DNA from: Armatimonadota bacterium
GTDB taxonomy: Bacteria; Armatimonadota; Armatimonadia; Armatimonadales; Capsulimonadaceae
Reading direction: 5' to 3'
NCBI GenBank assembly: GCA_025354405.1
Contig: JANXMY010000066.1
Location: 1-57,305, forward strand
DNA length: 57,305 bases
Below the pieces are notes generated by a model. That model saw nothing but the letters and a program-made list of their open reading frames with translations. It was not told the DNA's origin and did not search any database. Made by a program: the position numbers and the translations under genes. Of the stretch, positions 17,129 through 24,231 are shown in pieces (the stretch's first letter is position 1; each line of letters opens with the position of its first letter).

Positions 17129-19093
17129 TTAAACTCCCACGCCCTTGTAGCCAATCAGGGACGGCTCCGGCGGCGTGGCGGTCCGGGTGAGCGTACTGAC
17201 CGGAACCAGCTCTTCCTCGTACTCGAAGGCCTCCATCGAGATGCAGTCCACCGGGCATATCTTTGCACATAACGCGCAGCGGATACATTTGGTTCCATCC
17301 ATCAGCATGATCGTGCCGTCATCGGGCCGAAGCTGATCTTGCGGGACGCCGTACTTGGCCTCGATCAGCCGGGCTACTTCTTCGTCGCCCGTGACATCCG
17401 TCACCGGGACCATCTTCAGGATGCTTTCCGGGCAGATGTTGATGCACAGGCCGCAGAGAATGCACTTCTCGGCATCGAAGACTACGTTCACATGGCAGCG
17501 CAGACAACGCATGCCTTGTTCCCGTGCGGCCTTTTCGGTGTAATTAAATTCTACCAGGTCAAAGCCCGCCGAGCGGTTAGTGATCTCGCGCTCCGGCGGC
17601 TCCTGCCGAATAAAGTTATCATACTTAGTTGGCATCGAGTAGTTGACAATCGGCAGGGCACGCATATAGCCCCGCTTGATCAGCTTCTGGGTAACGCCGC
17701 TCAGGTATTCATCGACACCGACTGCGCACTTCTGCGCCGAGGCGATCCCGTCGATAAACAGCCGGGCACCGAGGGCGATGTCGCCGACCGCGAAAATGTC
17801 CGGGTGCGACGGCGACTGCAGTGTCTCCGGGTCCACTTCCACTGTGCCGCGCGGAGTGCGCTTAAGGTCCTCAACACCCTCCAAGAAGTTCCAGTTGACC
17901 ATCTGGCCGATCGAAATGATTACTGAGTCGCAGGGAAAGACTTCTTCGCTGCCATCCACGTACTGCGGATTAAACCGACCCTGAGCGTCAATCAGCGAGG
18001 CGACTTTCTTGGTTTTGATGCCGGTGACGCTCTCCTCACCCAAAATCTCGATGGGCAGACGCTTGGGCCAGAGCTTGACCCCTTCCAGCACTGCCTCTTC
18101 GATCTCGTACTCGTCAGCGTTCATTTGAGCGCGGGACTCGCCGAAGATGCAGTCTACCGTTTTGGCGGTCAGTGCCAAAGTCCGCGCAATATCCGTCATG
18201 GCATAGTTTTTTGGCTTTGCCAGATTGGACAATCCTGCCACGACCGGCGTTCGAACCGTCATTCGAACAACGTCCATGGCGACGTTGCCGCCGCCGATGA
18301 TCACGCACTTCTCGCCGACGTGGTACTCGTGACCAAGGTTGACTTCTTTCAGCAGATTGATACCGATATAGACGCCTTTTTTGTCCGAGCCGGGGATGGT
18401 CAGCGGGCGGCCCAGCATGAAGCCTGCCGCGATAATGAACGCTTTGTAGCCCTGCTCACGAAGCTGCGGGATGGTCACATCTTTGCCGACGGAGACCCCC
18501 AGCTTGAGTTCCACGCCCAATTCGCAGATCGCCGCTATCTCCAGATTCATCAGTTCACGCGAAAGCCGGTAAACCGGGACGCCGGTCGCCATCTGTCCGC
18601 CGGGAACGGGCAATTCTTCAAAGACAGTCACGCGGTAGCCGAGACGCGCCAGATCATGCGCGGCAGTCATACCCGCCACGCCGCCGCCGATCACGGCAAT
18701 CTTCTCTTTGTCGAGTGTCGGGAACGCCGACCCGCGGGCATTGGAGTATTCCAGCGACTTATGCAGGTTCTCTAAATTCTCGACACCATACTGCTCCGTC
18801 GCGAACCGCTTCAAAGCACGGATCGACACTGGGCCAGACGTATCCGTGCCGATGTTGCCGCGCGTACACTTGACCTCACAGGGTGCGCCGCAGATGCGCC
18901 CGCACATGGAAGCAAAAGGGTTTGGGGCACGGGCAATGGCATACGCATCCGCGTACCGCCCTTCGGCGATGGCGATGACGTAGCCGCGGGCATCGGTTTT
19001 GACCGGGCAGCCGGTCTGGCAGCCGATCTTGCCGCGCCAGTAGTCAATATCCGGGACTTTGACCCGGTAGGGTGTGAGAGGAGTTTCAGCCAT
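17129..19093 (-). CDS. FAD-dependent NAD(P)H oxidoreductase with three 4Fe-4S-type regions (GltD-like)
   Basis: About 654 residues from the ATG at 19093; a TTG at 19126 would add eleven. An N-terminal Fe-S domain of the glutamate-synthase small-subunit type (C25, C29, C64, C68, C72, C76) is followed by the FAD Rossmann motif IAVIGGGVAG (near 132) and an NAD(P) motif CVIIGGGNVAMD. The C-terminus carries CLRC (530) and two ferredoxin-like motifs, CILCGLCINIC (544-554) and CIRCALCAKIC (603-613). This layout is that of GltD-like electron-bifurcating or ferredoxin-linked oxidoreductases. No large GltB subunit is adjacent, so the partner and substrate are unknown. Confidence 0.85.
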   Translation of the reverse strand: MAETPLTPYRVKVPDIDYWRGKIGCQTGCPVKTDARGYVIAIAEGRYADAYAIARAPNPFASMCGRICGAPCEVKCTRGNIGTDTSGPVSIRALKRFATEQYGVENLENLHKSLEYSNARGSAFPTLDKEKIAVIGGGVAGMTAAHDLARLGYRVTVFEELPVPGGQMATGVPVYRLSRELMNLEIAAICELGVELKLGVSVGKDVTIPQLREQGYKAFIIAAGFMLGRPLTIPGSDKKGVYIGINLLKEVNLGHEYHVGEKCVIIGGGNVAMDVVRMTVRTPVVAGLSNLAKPKNYAMTDIARTLALTAKTVDCIFGESRAQMNADEYEIEEAVLEGVKLWPKRLPIEILGEESVTGIKTKKVASLIDAQGRFNPQYVDGSEEVFPCDSVIISIGQMVNWNFLEGVEDLKRTPRGTVEVDPETLQSPSHPDIFAVGDIALGARLFIDGIASAQKCAVGVDEYLSGVTQKLIKRGYMRALPIVNYSMPTKYDNFIRQEPPEREITNRSAGFDLVEFNYTEKAAREQGMRCLRCHVNVVFDAEKCILCGLCINICPESILKMVPVTDVTGDEEVARLIEAKYGVPQDQLRPDDGTIMLMDGTKCIRCALCAKICPVDCISMEAFEYEEELVPVSTLTRTATPPEPSLIGYKGVGV

Positions 19094-19155
19094 AAGTAAA
19101 GCCGCGCTTTCCAAAAGTCGGAACAAGCATTTCTGCCGAGCGTTTCTATGTCTCT

Positions 19156-19184
19156 ATTGTACCATATTGCATCGGGCAGTTCAA
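19156..19184 (-). promoter_or_regulatory. Promoter of the oxidoreductase-erpA operon
   Basis: On the minus strand TTGAAC (19179-19184), 17 bases, TACAAT (19156-19161), about 65 bases before the ATG at 19093. Confidence 0.72.
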
Positions 19185-19255
19185 GAGTAAATGAGGTCTC
19201 CGTGGCCGGCTTTGTGAAAAAAAGCACAGAACCAGCGAATGTGACGGGAGGGATA

Positions 19256-19389
19256 CCCGGATTGGAAATCCGGGTCTTTAGAAGTGCGAGTGTCCGCAGG
19301 GCGGACAAAGACAATGCCCCTATCCGCCGTTCTTATGTCTACGCAGTAGACAATCGCTTTCCCAAAGGCTCGGATTTCCAATCCGGGTG
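19256..19389. repeat. 135-bp element with 25-bp imperfect terminal inverted repeats
   Basis: The left end (from 19256, ACCCGGATTGGAAATCCG) and the right end (to 19389) are inverted copies over about 25 bases with two mismatches. The left end is itself nearly palindromic. Inside are two more hairpins, TGTCCGC/GCGGACA and GTCTAC/GTAGAC. No reading frame is plausible. It looks like a small non-coding mobile or REP-like element. Confidence 0.6.
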
Positions 19390-19398
19390 ATGGCGCAG

Positions 19399-19502
19399 CA
19401 AGAAAGAGGCGCGCAACAAGAAAGAGGCGCGCAACAAGAAAGAAGGGACGGCAAGAAAGAAGGGACGGCAAGAAAGAAGGGACAGCAAGAAAGAAGGGAC
19501 AG
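19399..19502. repeat. Tandem repeat array (18-bp x2, then 17-bp x4)
   Basis: Two copies of an 18-base unit CAAGAAAGAGGCGCGCAA (399-434) run into four copies of a related 17-base unit CAAGAAAGAAGGGACRG (435-502). Open frames across it on the minus strand are products of the repeat, not genes. Confidence 0.92.
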
Positions 19503-19511
19503 CGAATATTA

Positions 19512-19538
19512 AGAGGGCGCAGCAAGCAGCGCCCCTAC
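19512..19538 (-). repeat. Dispersed repeat, copy 2 (GTAGGGGCGCTGCTTGCTGC type)
   Basis: This is the inverted counterpart of 13977-14003. It overlaps the end of the gene at 19535 and supplies its TAG stop codon. Confidence 0.6.
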
Positions 19539-19813
19539 GCCGCTTTGCCCGGCACGGCCTCTTCATCATCATCCACGATCTCGATCTCGACTGCCTGGTA
19601 GACCTTCACCGTGAAGCCGTCTTCCAGCATAGCGTCACGGACGCCGAGGGCGATCTCGATATCTTCGCAGACTTCGAACGCCACATCGTCACCGGTTTCG
19701 CCGACCACGATATAGGTCTCTTCTTCGTCGTCAAAGTCTTCTCCCTGGTCGACCAGGGTCAGAGGGATGGGCGGTTTGCGCTGGGCGTTGCCATTGGTAT
19801 TGTTTCGTGTCAT
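19535..19813 (-). CDS. Small acidic protein of unknown function
   Basis: A 92-residue, strongly acidic protein. A basic start (1-17) is followed by DFDDEEETYIVVGETGDD, a helical middle (VCEDIEIALGVRDAMLEDGF) and strands ending EIEIVDDDEE. I recognise no family. The last residues and the stop lie in a dispersed repeat, so the C-terminus may have been altered by repeat insertion. Its start is three bases past the stop of the alpha/beta hydrolase, so the two are cotranscribed. Confidence 0.6.
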   Translation of the reverse strand: MTRNNTNGNAQRKPPIPLTLVDQGEDFDDEEETYIVVGETGDDVAFEVCEDIEIALGVRDAMLEDGFTVKVYQAVEIEIVDDDEEAVPGKAA

Positions 19814-19816
19814 CGT

Positions 19817-20797
19817 CTAGTTGGTTCCTTGGGCGAGAATAAGGTTTTTGGGAGAGTTTAGTAAATCTACAGCGAGACGGTTGAAGGCTTGTGACTGCTC
19901 ATCGTGCGGCAGCAGGCCACTTTTATCCAGAACGATCAGCTCAGCACGGGAATTTGCCCCCAGAAAAGCCTCGGCATCGGAGAGCGGGGTGAGACGGGCT
20001 TCGCGGCCCCAGACGATCTGTACTGTCTTCTGCGGCAGGTTTGGGAAGATCGCGGCGACGCTGTGGTTCAGGTGTCCGCTGAAAAACGACGGAGGGGCAT
20101 TCTGCGACCCATATTGATGCGTTGCCGTAGAGTAGTGGTCCACCAGCGCATCATCTACATAGGAGGGATCGAAATAGGTCTGATTCATTAAATAGTAGCG
20201 CAGACCGGGTTTCGAGCAGAGACCGTTATAGATAGCCGTCCCCAGCAGAGGCGCGTGTGTGAAGCCGTAAATTGCTTCCGACTGGGCATCTGGGGCGTCG
20301 GCGAGATGGTGGAAGCCAGTCGGGCAGACCAGCAGCAGACTCTCCACGAGATCCGGGTGGTCATGCGCGACCTGCACGGCATAGGCGGTCGCCAAAGAAG
20401 AGGCGATCAGCGTGCAGGGCTCCTTCACCACTTCGCGCAGGAACTGCTCCAGCTGCTCGATGTACTGCGCGGCAGTGTATTTGATGCGTGGCTTGTCTGA
20501 GAGCCCGAACCCCAGCCAGTCTGGGGCATAAACCTGCGTATGCTCTGACAGCGCATCGAAGTTCTTGCGCCACTCCTGGCCCGAGGCACCGGCGTAAATC
20601 CCATGCAGCAGTACGACAGGCTTCCCTTGCCCCTGCTTCGTGTAGAAAATATCGCCGTATGGCCCCGGCCAGAATCGCCCGTCGCCACCCAGGGTGTTGC
20701 CCAGGGCCTTCGACTGCGAAAACACGGCATTATTGGCAGCTGCGACCGCTGCGGCCCCCACCCCGGCCCAGAGCAGAGTTTTCAGAGTTTTGTTCAT
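19817..20797 (-). CDS. Alpha/beta hydrolase with N-terminal membrane anchor or signal
   Basis: About 326 residues from the ATG at 20797, chosen for its GGGGAGATTATC ribosome site; a longer frame to 20869 has none. A hydrophobic N-terminus (about 5-25) is followed by the alpha/beta hydrolase fold: oxyanion motif LLHGIYAG (about 63-70), nucleophile elbow IASSLATA (a variant of GxSxG), and DWLGFGLSDKP. The catalytic Asp/His near the C-terminus are probably in the IVWGREARLTPLSDAEAF and SGLLPHDEQ stretches. It is divergent from the RiPP-like locus. A role in processing that product is possible but unproven. Confidence 0.78.
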   Translation of the reverse strand: MNKTLKTLLWAGVGAAAVAAANNAVFSQSKALGNTLGGDGRFWPGPYGDIFYTKQGQGKPVVLLHGIYAGASGQEWRKNFDALSEHTQVYAPDWLGFGLSDKPRIKYTAAQYIEQLEQFLREVVKEPCTLIASSLATAYAVQVAHDHPDLVESLLLVCPTGFHHLADAPDAQSEAIYGFTHAPLLGTAIYNGLCSKPGLRYYLMNQTYFDPSYVDDALVDHYSTATHQYGSQNAPPSFFSGHLNHSVAAIFPNLPQKTVQIVWGREARLTPLSDAEAFLGANSRAELIVLDKSGLLPHDEQSQAFNRLAVDLLNSPKNLILAQGTN

Positions 20798-20857
20798 GAT
20801 AATCTCCCCGGCAAGGCCGGATGATAAAATATAGCTGTGCGTATTATACCCATAAAG

Positions 20858-20887
20858 TTGACTTGGCATGATATTTGCAGTTACTAT
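20858..20887 (+). promoter_or_regulatory. Promoter of the RiPP-like precursor gene
   Basis: TTGACT (20858-20863), 18 bases, TACTAT (20882-20887), about 40 bases before the precursor ATG. A minus-strand TATAAT (20843-20848) serves the divergent hydrolase. Confidence 0.6.
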
Positions 20888-20906
20888 CTTTGTACAGATA
20901 GTACAA
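20883..20906. promoter_or_regulatory. Overlapping palindromes at the RiPP promoter (candidate operator)
   Basis: Two interlocked inverted repeats overlap or follow the -10. ACTATCT (883-889) pairs with AGATAGT (896-902), and TTGTAC (890-895) pairs with GTACAA (901-906) around AGATA. They look like a repressor site. No regulator gene is adjacent. Confidence 0.55.
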
Positions 20907-20925
20907 TATAAAAGGAGGAATAATT

Positions 20926-21045
20926 ATGACAAACTCTCAAACCGCCCTGCAGGCACCTTATGCGAAGCCCGAAGTGACTTCGTTGACAGAAGCCGAAGTG
21001 CTAGGCTCGATCGAAGCCTGGGGCATCTCAATTCATCGGGTTTAG
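20926..21045 (+). CDS. RiPP (lasso-like) precursor peptide, candidate
   Basis: A 39-residue peptide behind a very strong AGGAGG site. The leader contains Y12-A-K-P15-E-V17, the YxxPxL/V recognition motif of lasso-peptide leaders bound by PqqD-like proteins. If cleavage follows E22, then T21 stands at -2 as in lasso precursors, and E30 is core position 8, able to close an eight-residue ring on A23. The core would be A23-V39, with a hydrophobic tail containing W32. It also has S28 and S35, possible targets of the kinase-like gene. Reading as a precursor is inference from these features and its neighbours. Confidence 0.72.
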   Translation: MTNSQTALQAPYAKPEVTSLTEAEVLGSIEAWGISIHRV

Positions 21046-21063
21046 TGTTTAGTAATTAAGTTG

Positions 21064-21115
21064 CCTTTCCCACGATGCTCAAGTGTGTGCTTTGCTCTTG
21101 GGCACCGTGGGAAGG
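21064..21115 (+). promoter_or_regulatory. Long hairpin between precursor and modification genes (attenuator candidate)
   Basis: Left arm 21064-21083 and right arm 21097-21115 pair over about 19 bases with one mismatch and a 13-base loop. No T-run follows. Such structures often let the precursor mRNA outnumber the enzyme mRNA, either by partial termination or by protecting its 3' end. Confidence 0.6.
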
Positions 21116-21146
21116 TCCCGGTCCTGAATATCATCAAGAAAACGAG

Positions 21147-21458
21147 ATGTCCTCGCCCATGGAGTTTACGAATTTTGTGCTGCCCAGGCAGCGTGTGCTC
21201 CCCGGCCGTCCGGCTGGTGGAGATACTTTGCTCCGCGACCCAGACACGGGAACAGTGCATTTCCTGAGTCCTACCGCGACCGTGGTCTGGGAGTGCTGTG
21301 ACGGCAAAACATTGGCATCCGAGTGCCTGGCTCGGCTGCGCACCACCTTCGCAGTTCCCGAGGAAACGGATATTGCGGCTGATCTTACTGAGACACTGGA
21401 AGACTTTCGGCGGCGCGGCTTGCTTGAAGAGACAGCGAAGATATCCGATGCAGGATGA
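21147..21458 (+). CDS. PqqD-like peptide-recognition (RRE) protein
   Basis: About 103 residues from the ATG at 21147; an in-frame ATG at 21075 lies in the hairpin region and is unlikely. The fold pattern matches PqqD/lasso B1 recognition elements: LPRQRVLPGRPAGGDTLLRDPDTGTVHFLSPTATVVWEC, then a helical KTLASECLARL and a C-terminal DLTETLEDFRRRGLLEE helix. Such domains bind the leader peptide and present it to enzymes. It ends inside the start of the kinase-like gene (11-base overlap), so the two are translated together. Confidence 0.82.
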   Translation: MSSPMEFTNFVLPRQRVLPGRPAGGDTLLRDPDTGTVHFLSPTATVVWECCDGKTLASECLARLRTTFAVPEETDIAADLTETLEDFRRRGLLEETAKISDAG

Positions 21459-22425
21459 AGCTTCCTCCATGTATGGCCCCCTCTGCGTGGGCCTCGCACA
21501 CTGGCGGGGTTATGTCACGGCTGATACGGAAGAGGGACAGCAGCTGATCAGCCGCGGTTTGTCGGAATGGACAATGCCGCTCCGCGACGGACCCATCAGT
21601 ACTCTCCATGTTGACCTCCTCACACACCCTCTGCCCAGGCTGCGTTTGATGCGTAAGGGCCAGCAGGTGGACCTTTCATCATTCCTGACCGGACCTGGCG
21701 GAAAACGATTTGTGCCGACCCAAGAGGGAAAGAGACTTCTTTATAGTGATCTGGCACTCGGGGAGGATACCCCGACACTTGAGCTTTGCGGACAGGAGCT
21801 GTGTATCCTGCGCCCAGACCTTTGGCTTTTTTATGTCGAGCATCTGCTGACCTGGCAAATGCTGACTGAATCCTCAATCGCGGCCCTGCACGCCGCCGTC
21901 TGCGCCGTAGACGGCGTCGCGCTCGTCATCATCGGACCAAGCGGTAGTGGCAAAAGTACACTCTGCTGGGCACTCGCTCAGGAAGGTGCAGACTATTTCA
22001 GCGATGAATGCGCATTCTTCGATGTGATGACCCACCATCTCTATGTTCGTTCTCACCAGGCACGATTGCGGCCCGGCGGGGTCGCTCTGCTTGACGCGCC
22101 TCCGGAGAGTGTCGATTGGCAAGAGACTAAACCTGGAGACCCCAAAATAGCGGCGCCGTTTTCCGCCCCGCAGAATCCCTGTCCGGAAGAGCGTTCGCTG
22201 CTGCTGTTCGTTCAGGGATTTGCAGAGAGACCGTGCCTGACACCTCTGCGTGGCGGCGAGGCGGCGCGGCAGATCACCTGCCTAATGGGCTTCGGAGACC
22301 CTTCTCCGATGGCGAGAATGGAAACGGCAGCAGATATCGTCTCCCATATCCCCTGCTTGGCACTGACGATTGGGCCGCCGCGCGAAACGGCGCAAATGCT
22401 GCTTGCCTACGCCGGAAGTCTCTGA
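21448..22425 (+). CDS. HPr-kinase-like protein (HprK-related kinase of a RiPP-type locus)
   Basis: About 325 residues from the ATG at 21448; the frame extends upstream to 21298 but would overlap PqqD heavily. The C-terminal half carries an HPr kinase-like P-loop GPSGSGKST (163-171) and an acidic site YFSDECAFFD (183-192), as in HprK. The N-terminal half (1-140) is not the usual HprK N-domain. Related kinases in paeninodin-type lasso clusters phosphorylate the precursor, and related orphan kinases sit beside PqqD genes in other phyla. No HPr gene is in the window, so the peptide is the likely target. Confidence 0.8.
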   Translation: MQDEASSMYGPLCVGLAHWRGYVTADTEEGQQLISRGLSEWTMPLRDGPISTLHVDLLTHPLPRLRLMRKGQQVDLSSFLTGPGGKRFVPTQEGKRLLYSDLALGEDTPTLELCGQELCILRPDLWLFYVEHLLTWQMLTESSIAALHAAVCAVDGVALVIIGPSGSGKSTLCWALAQEGADYFSDECAFFDVMTHHLYVRSHQARLRPGGVALLDAPPESVDWQETKPGDPKIAAPFSAPQNPCPEERSLLLFVQGFAERPCLTPLRGGEAARQITCLMGFGDPSPMARMETAADIVSHIPCLALTIGPPRETAQMLLAYAGSL

Positions 22426-22440
22426 TAGGAAGTATCTGAC

Positions 22441-22899
22441 ATGGCCAACAGACCGAACAATACCCGCAGCACCTGCGCCGCTGTCATTCGGCACCCTCAG
22501 CACCTGCAGGCCCTCTGTGAGCTGTGGCGCGGCAGCCAGAAGGATGTGTGGCTGACATTACAGGGTGGGAGTATGATGCCTACCTTTCGTGCCGGCAGCC
22601 GCCTGCGGCTTCGCTGTTGTCAATACGTCCCGGTACCGGGAGACGTTATTGCTTTCCGGCGTGGAACTCATTTGATTGTGCATCGCCTACTGAGTGTGGA
22701 TCCCGAGGGTTGTCTCATTTGCCAGGGGGACGCGAATGCCGCGCCGGACGTGCCGATCACGCTCTCGGAGGTCGTCGGCCTGATCGTGGAAGCGCGGCCG
22801 CCTACGTTCCCCGCTCGCCTGCACAGAGGCGGGATGCGCGTCAAACGCGCTCTGAGCAGAATTCGTGCTCTCCTTTTTTCGCGGGGGAATGACCAATGA
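22441..22899 (+). CDS. S26 (SipW/ER-type) signal-peptidase-like protease, soluble
   Basis: This 152-residue protein has the serine motif QGGSMMPTF (S44), GDVIAFRR (67-74), and LIVHRLLS with H81 in the position of the usual lysine. The later ICQGDANAAPDVPI matches the GDaN motif of SipW/ER-type signal peptidases, which use a Ser-His dyad. No transmembrane segment is visible, unlike true signal peptidases. In this locus it may remove the leader peptide, taking the place of the lasso B2 protease. That role is inference. The next gene overlaps it by four bases. Confidence 0.78.
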   Translation: MANRPNNTRSTCAAVIRHPQHLQALCELWRGSQKDVWLTLQGGSMMPTFRAGSRLRLRCCQYVPVPGDVIAFRRGTHLIVHRLLSVDPEGCLICQGDANAAPDVPITLSEVVGLIVEARPPTFPARLHRGGMRVKRALSRIRALLFSRGNDQ

Positions 22900-24182
22900 C
22901 CAGCAGCTTGCTGACCTCCTCTTTGATCATGCTGGCGAAGAGCGGCGTCCAGGGACAAGTTGGACCCGAACCGAAGTACGCCACCCTGAATCCCGCCGCA
23001 TGGAACGAGCTCACAGCCTTAGCGGAGTCCCATGGATTGCTCGGCATGATGGGTACCGGTGCAGAGGCGGCGAATCTCATCATCCCCGAAAAAACCACAG
23101 CACTTCTCCGCCGCACGCGGCGAATCAATGCGATGCGATTCGACAGAGCCTGGCCGCAAATCGCCGAGATCGTGGAAGCCTGGACGCAGAAAGACATTGA
23201 GTCGGTTCACCTGAAGGGCGTATTCTTCGCGGCTCGCTACTACCCAGCTCCAGAGATGCGTGCCTTCGGGGATATTGATCTGCTGATCCTGCCGCACGAG
23301 CGCGATCGGGCGGCAGACGTACTGATCCAGCTTGGGTATCGCAACACGGATGCTTTGGACAGTGGCGGAAAAGAGTGGTGCCTGGCGAACCATTTCCACT
23401 GGAAGTTTATGCGAGAGGGTGCGTTCCCCGTCGAGCTGCACTGGAAGCTGACATTTTCCTTTCCAGCGACGCCTGCCGATTCAGATGCGATTTGGGCACG
23501 AACTTTGCGGATGAGCAGCCCTGCAGGCGAAATTCTCTGCCTGGCACCGGAGGATGAAGTCCTGGCGCTGGCAGCGCATATGACCAGTCATTGCTTTCGG
23601 CTGCCGCTTCGCTGCCATGCAGATATTATGGCCCTGGTCAGGAACTTTACTCCTGAACAGTGGGACAATCTCTGGGAACGAGCAGCCCAAATGGATCAGC
23701 AGCGGGACATTCTGGCTGTTCTCGGTGTGGGGGAACGACTAGGCCTGACTGATCTCCCGGTCACAATGATGAATCGGATAGCCGCGGACCGCACTTTAGA
23801 CCTGAAATTCCTGGCGGATTATGCTCTCAGTTGCCCCTTTGTGGCTGCCCCGGAGCGCTGGCTCGACGTTCAAAATGCACCGACACGGAGAGCTGCCCTA
23901 GGGCGAATTTGGCACGTTTTTTTCCCCCGCTATACACATCTCTGGACACCCCAGGGAGAAGTTCAATCGAAAAGCCGTCCGGCTCTGGTATACGCAGCTG
24001 CCTGGGCACGGCGGGCCGCCCGCCTGCTTGGACGCCTGCGAGACCTGCCTCAGCTTGCCGCCGATTTCCAGCAGACCACTCGTGTCCACAAGATGTTTGG
24101 GGATCGGCGCAGGCTGAAAGCCAGCGGAGAACAACGAGCTGACCTGAATTCATACGAGGAGACGCAAATTAAGGTACAATAA
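22896..24182 (+). CDS. Nucleotidyltransferase-fold protein (NTP_transf_5 type)
   Basis: This 428-residue protein has the motif HLKGVFFAARYYPAPEMRAFGDIDLLI (105-131), the G-D-I-D metal-binding site (125-128) and K107 of the NTP_transf_5 family. The C-terminal part is helical and Trp/Arg-rich. Homologues recur in lasso-peptide and PqqD/HprK-type loci, with poorly known function, perhaps nucleotide or phosphate transfer to the peptide. It is the last gene of the coupled block. The next gene follows after 49 bases. Confidence 0.8.
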   Translation: MTSSLLTSSLIMLAKSGVQGQVGPEPKYATLNPAAWNELTALAESHGLLGMMGTGAEAANLIIPEKTTALLRRTRRINAMRFDRAWPQIAEIVEAWTQKDIESVHLKGVFFAARYYPAPEMRAFGDIDLLILPHERDRAADVLIQLGYRNTDALDSGGKEWCLANHFHWKFMREGAFPVELHWKLTFSFPATPADSDAIWARTLRMSSPAGEILCLAPEDEVLALAAHMTSHCFRLPLRCHADIMALVRNFTPEQWDNLWERAAQMDQQRDILAVLGVGERLGLTDLPVTMMNRIAADRTLDLKFLADYALSCPFVAAPERWLDVQNAPTRRAALGRIWHVFFPRYTHLWTPQGEVQSKSRPALVYAAAWARRAARLLGRLRDLPQLAADFQQTTRVHKMFGDRRRLKASGEQRADLNSYEETQIKVQ

Positions 24183-24231
24183 TTGGGCAATTCTCAATCA
24201 ATACTTAAAGTTCACATTTCGAGGAGAACGT

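Noticed and set aside
19399-19502. Possible CRISPR array
   Set aside because: The units are contiguous 17-18 bp tandem copies with no unique spacers, and no cas genes are present.
19181-19572. Minus-strand frames with repeated FLL-type peptides
   Set aside because: They are direct translations of the 17/18-bp tandem array and change unit by unit; no start site or conserved sequence.
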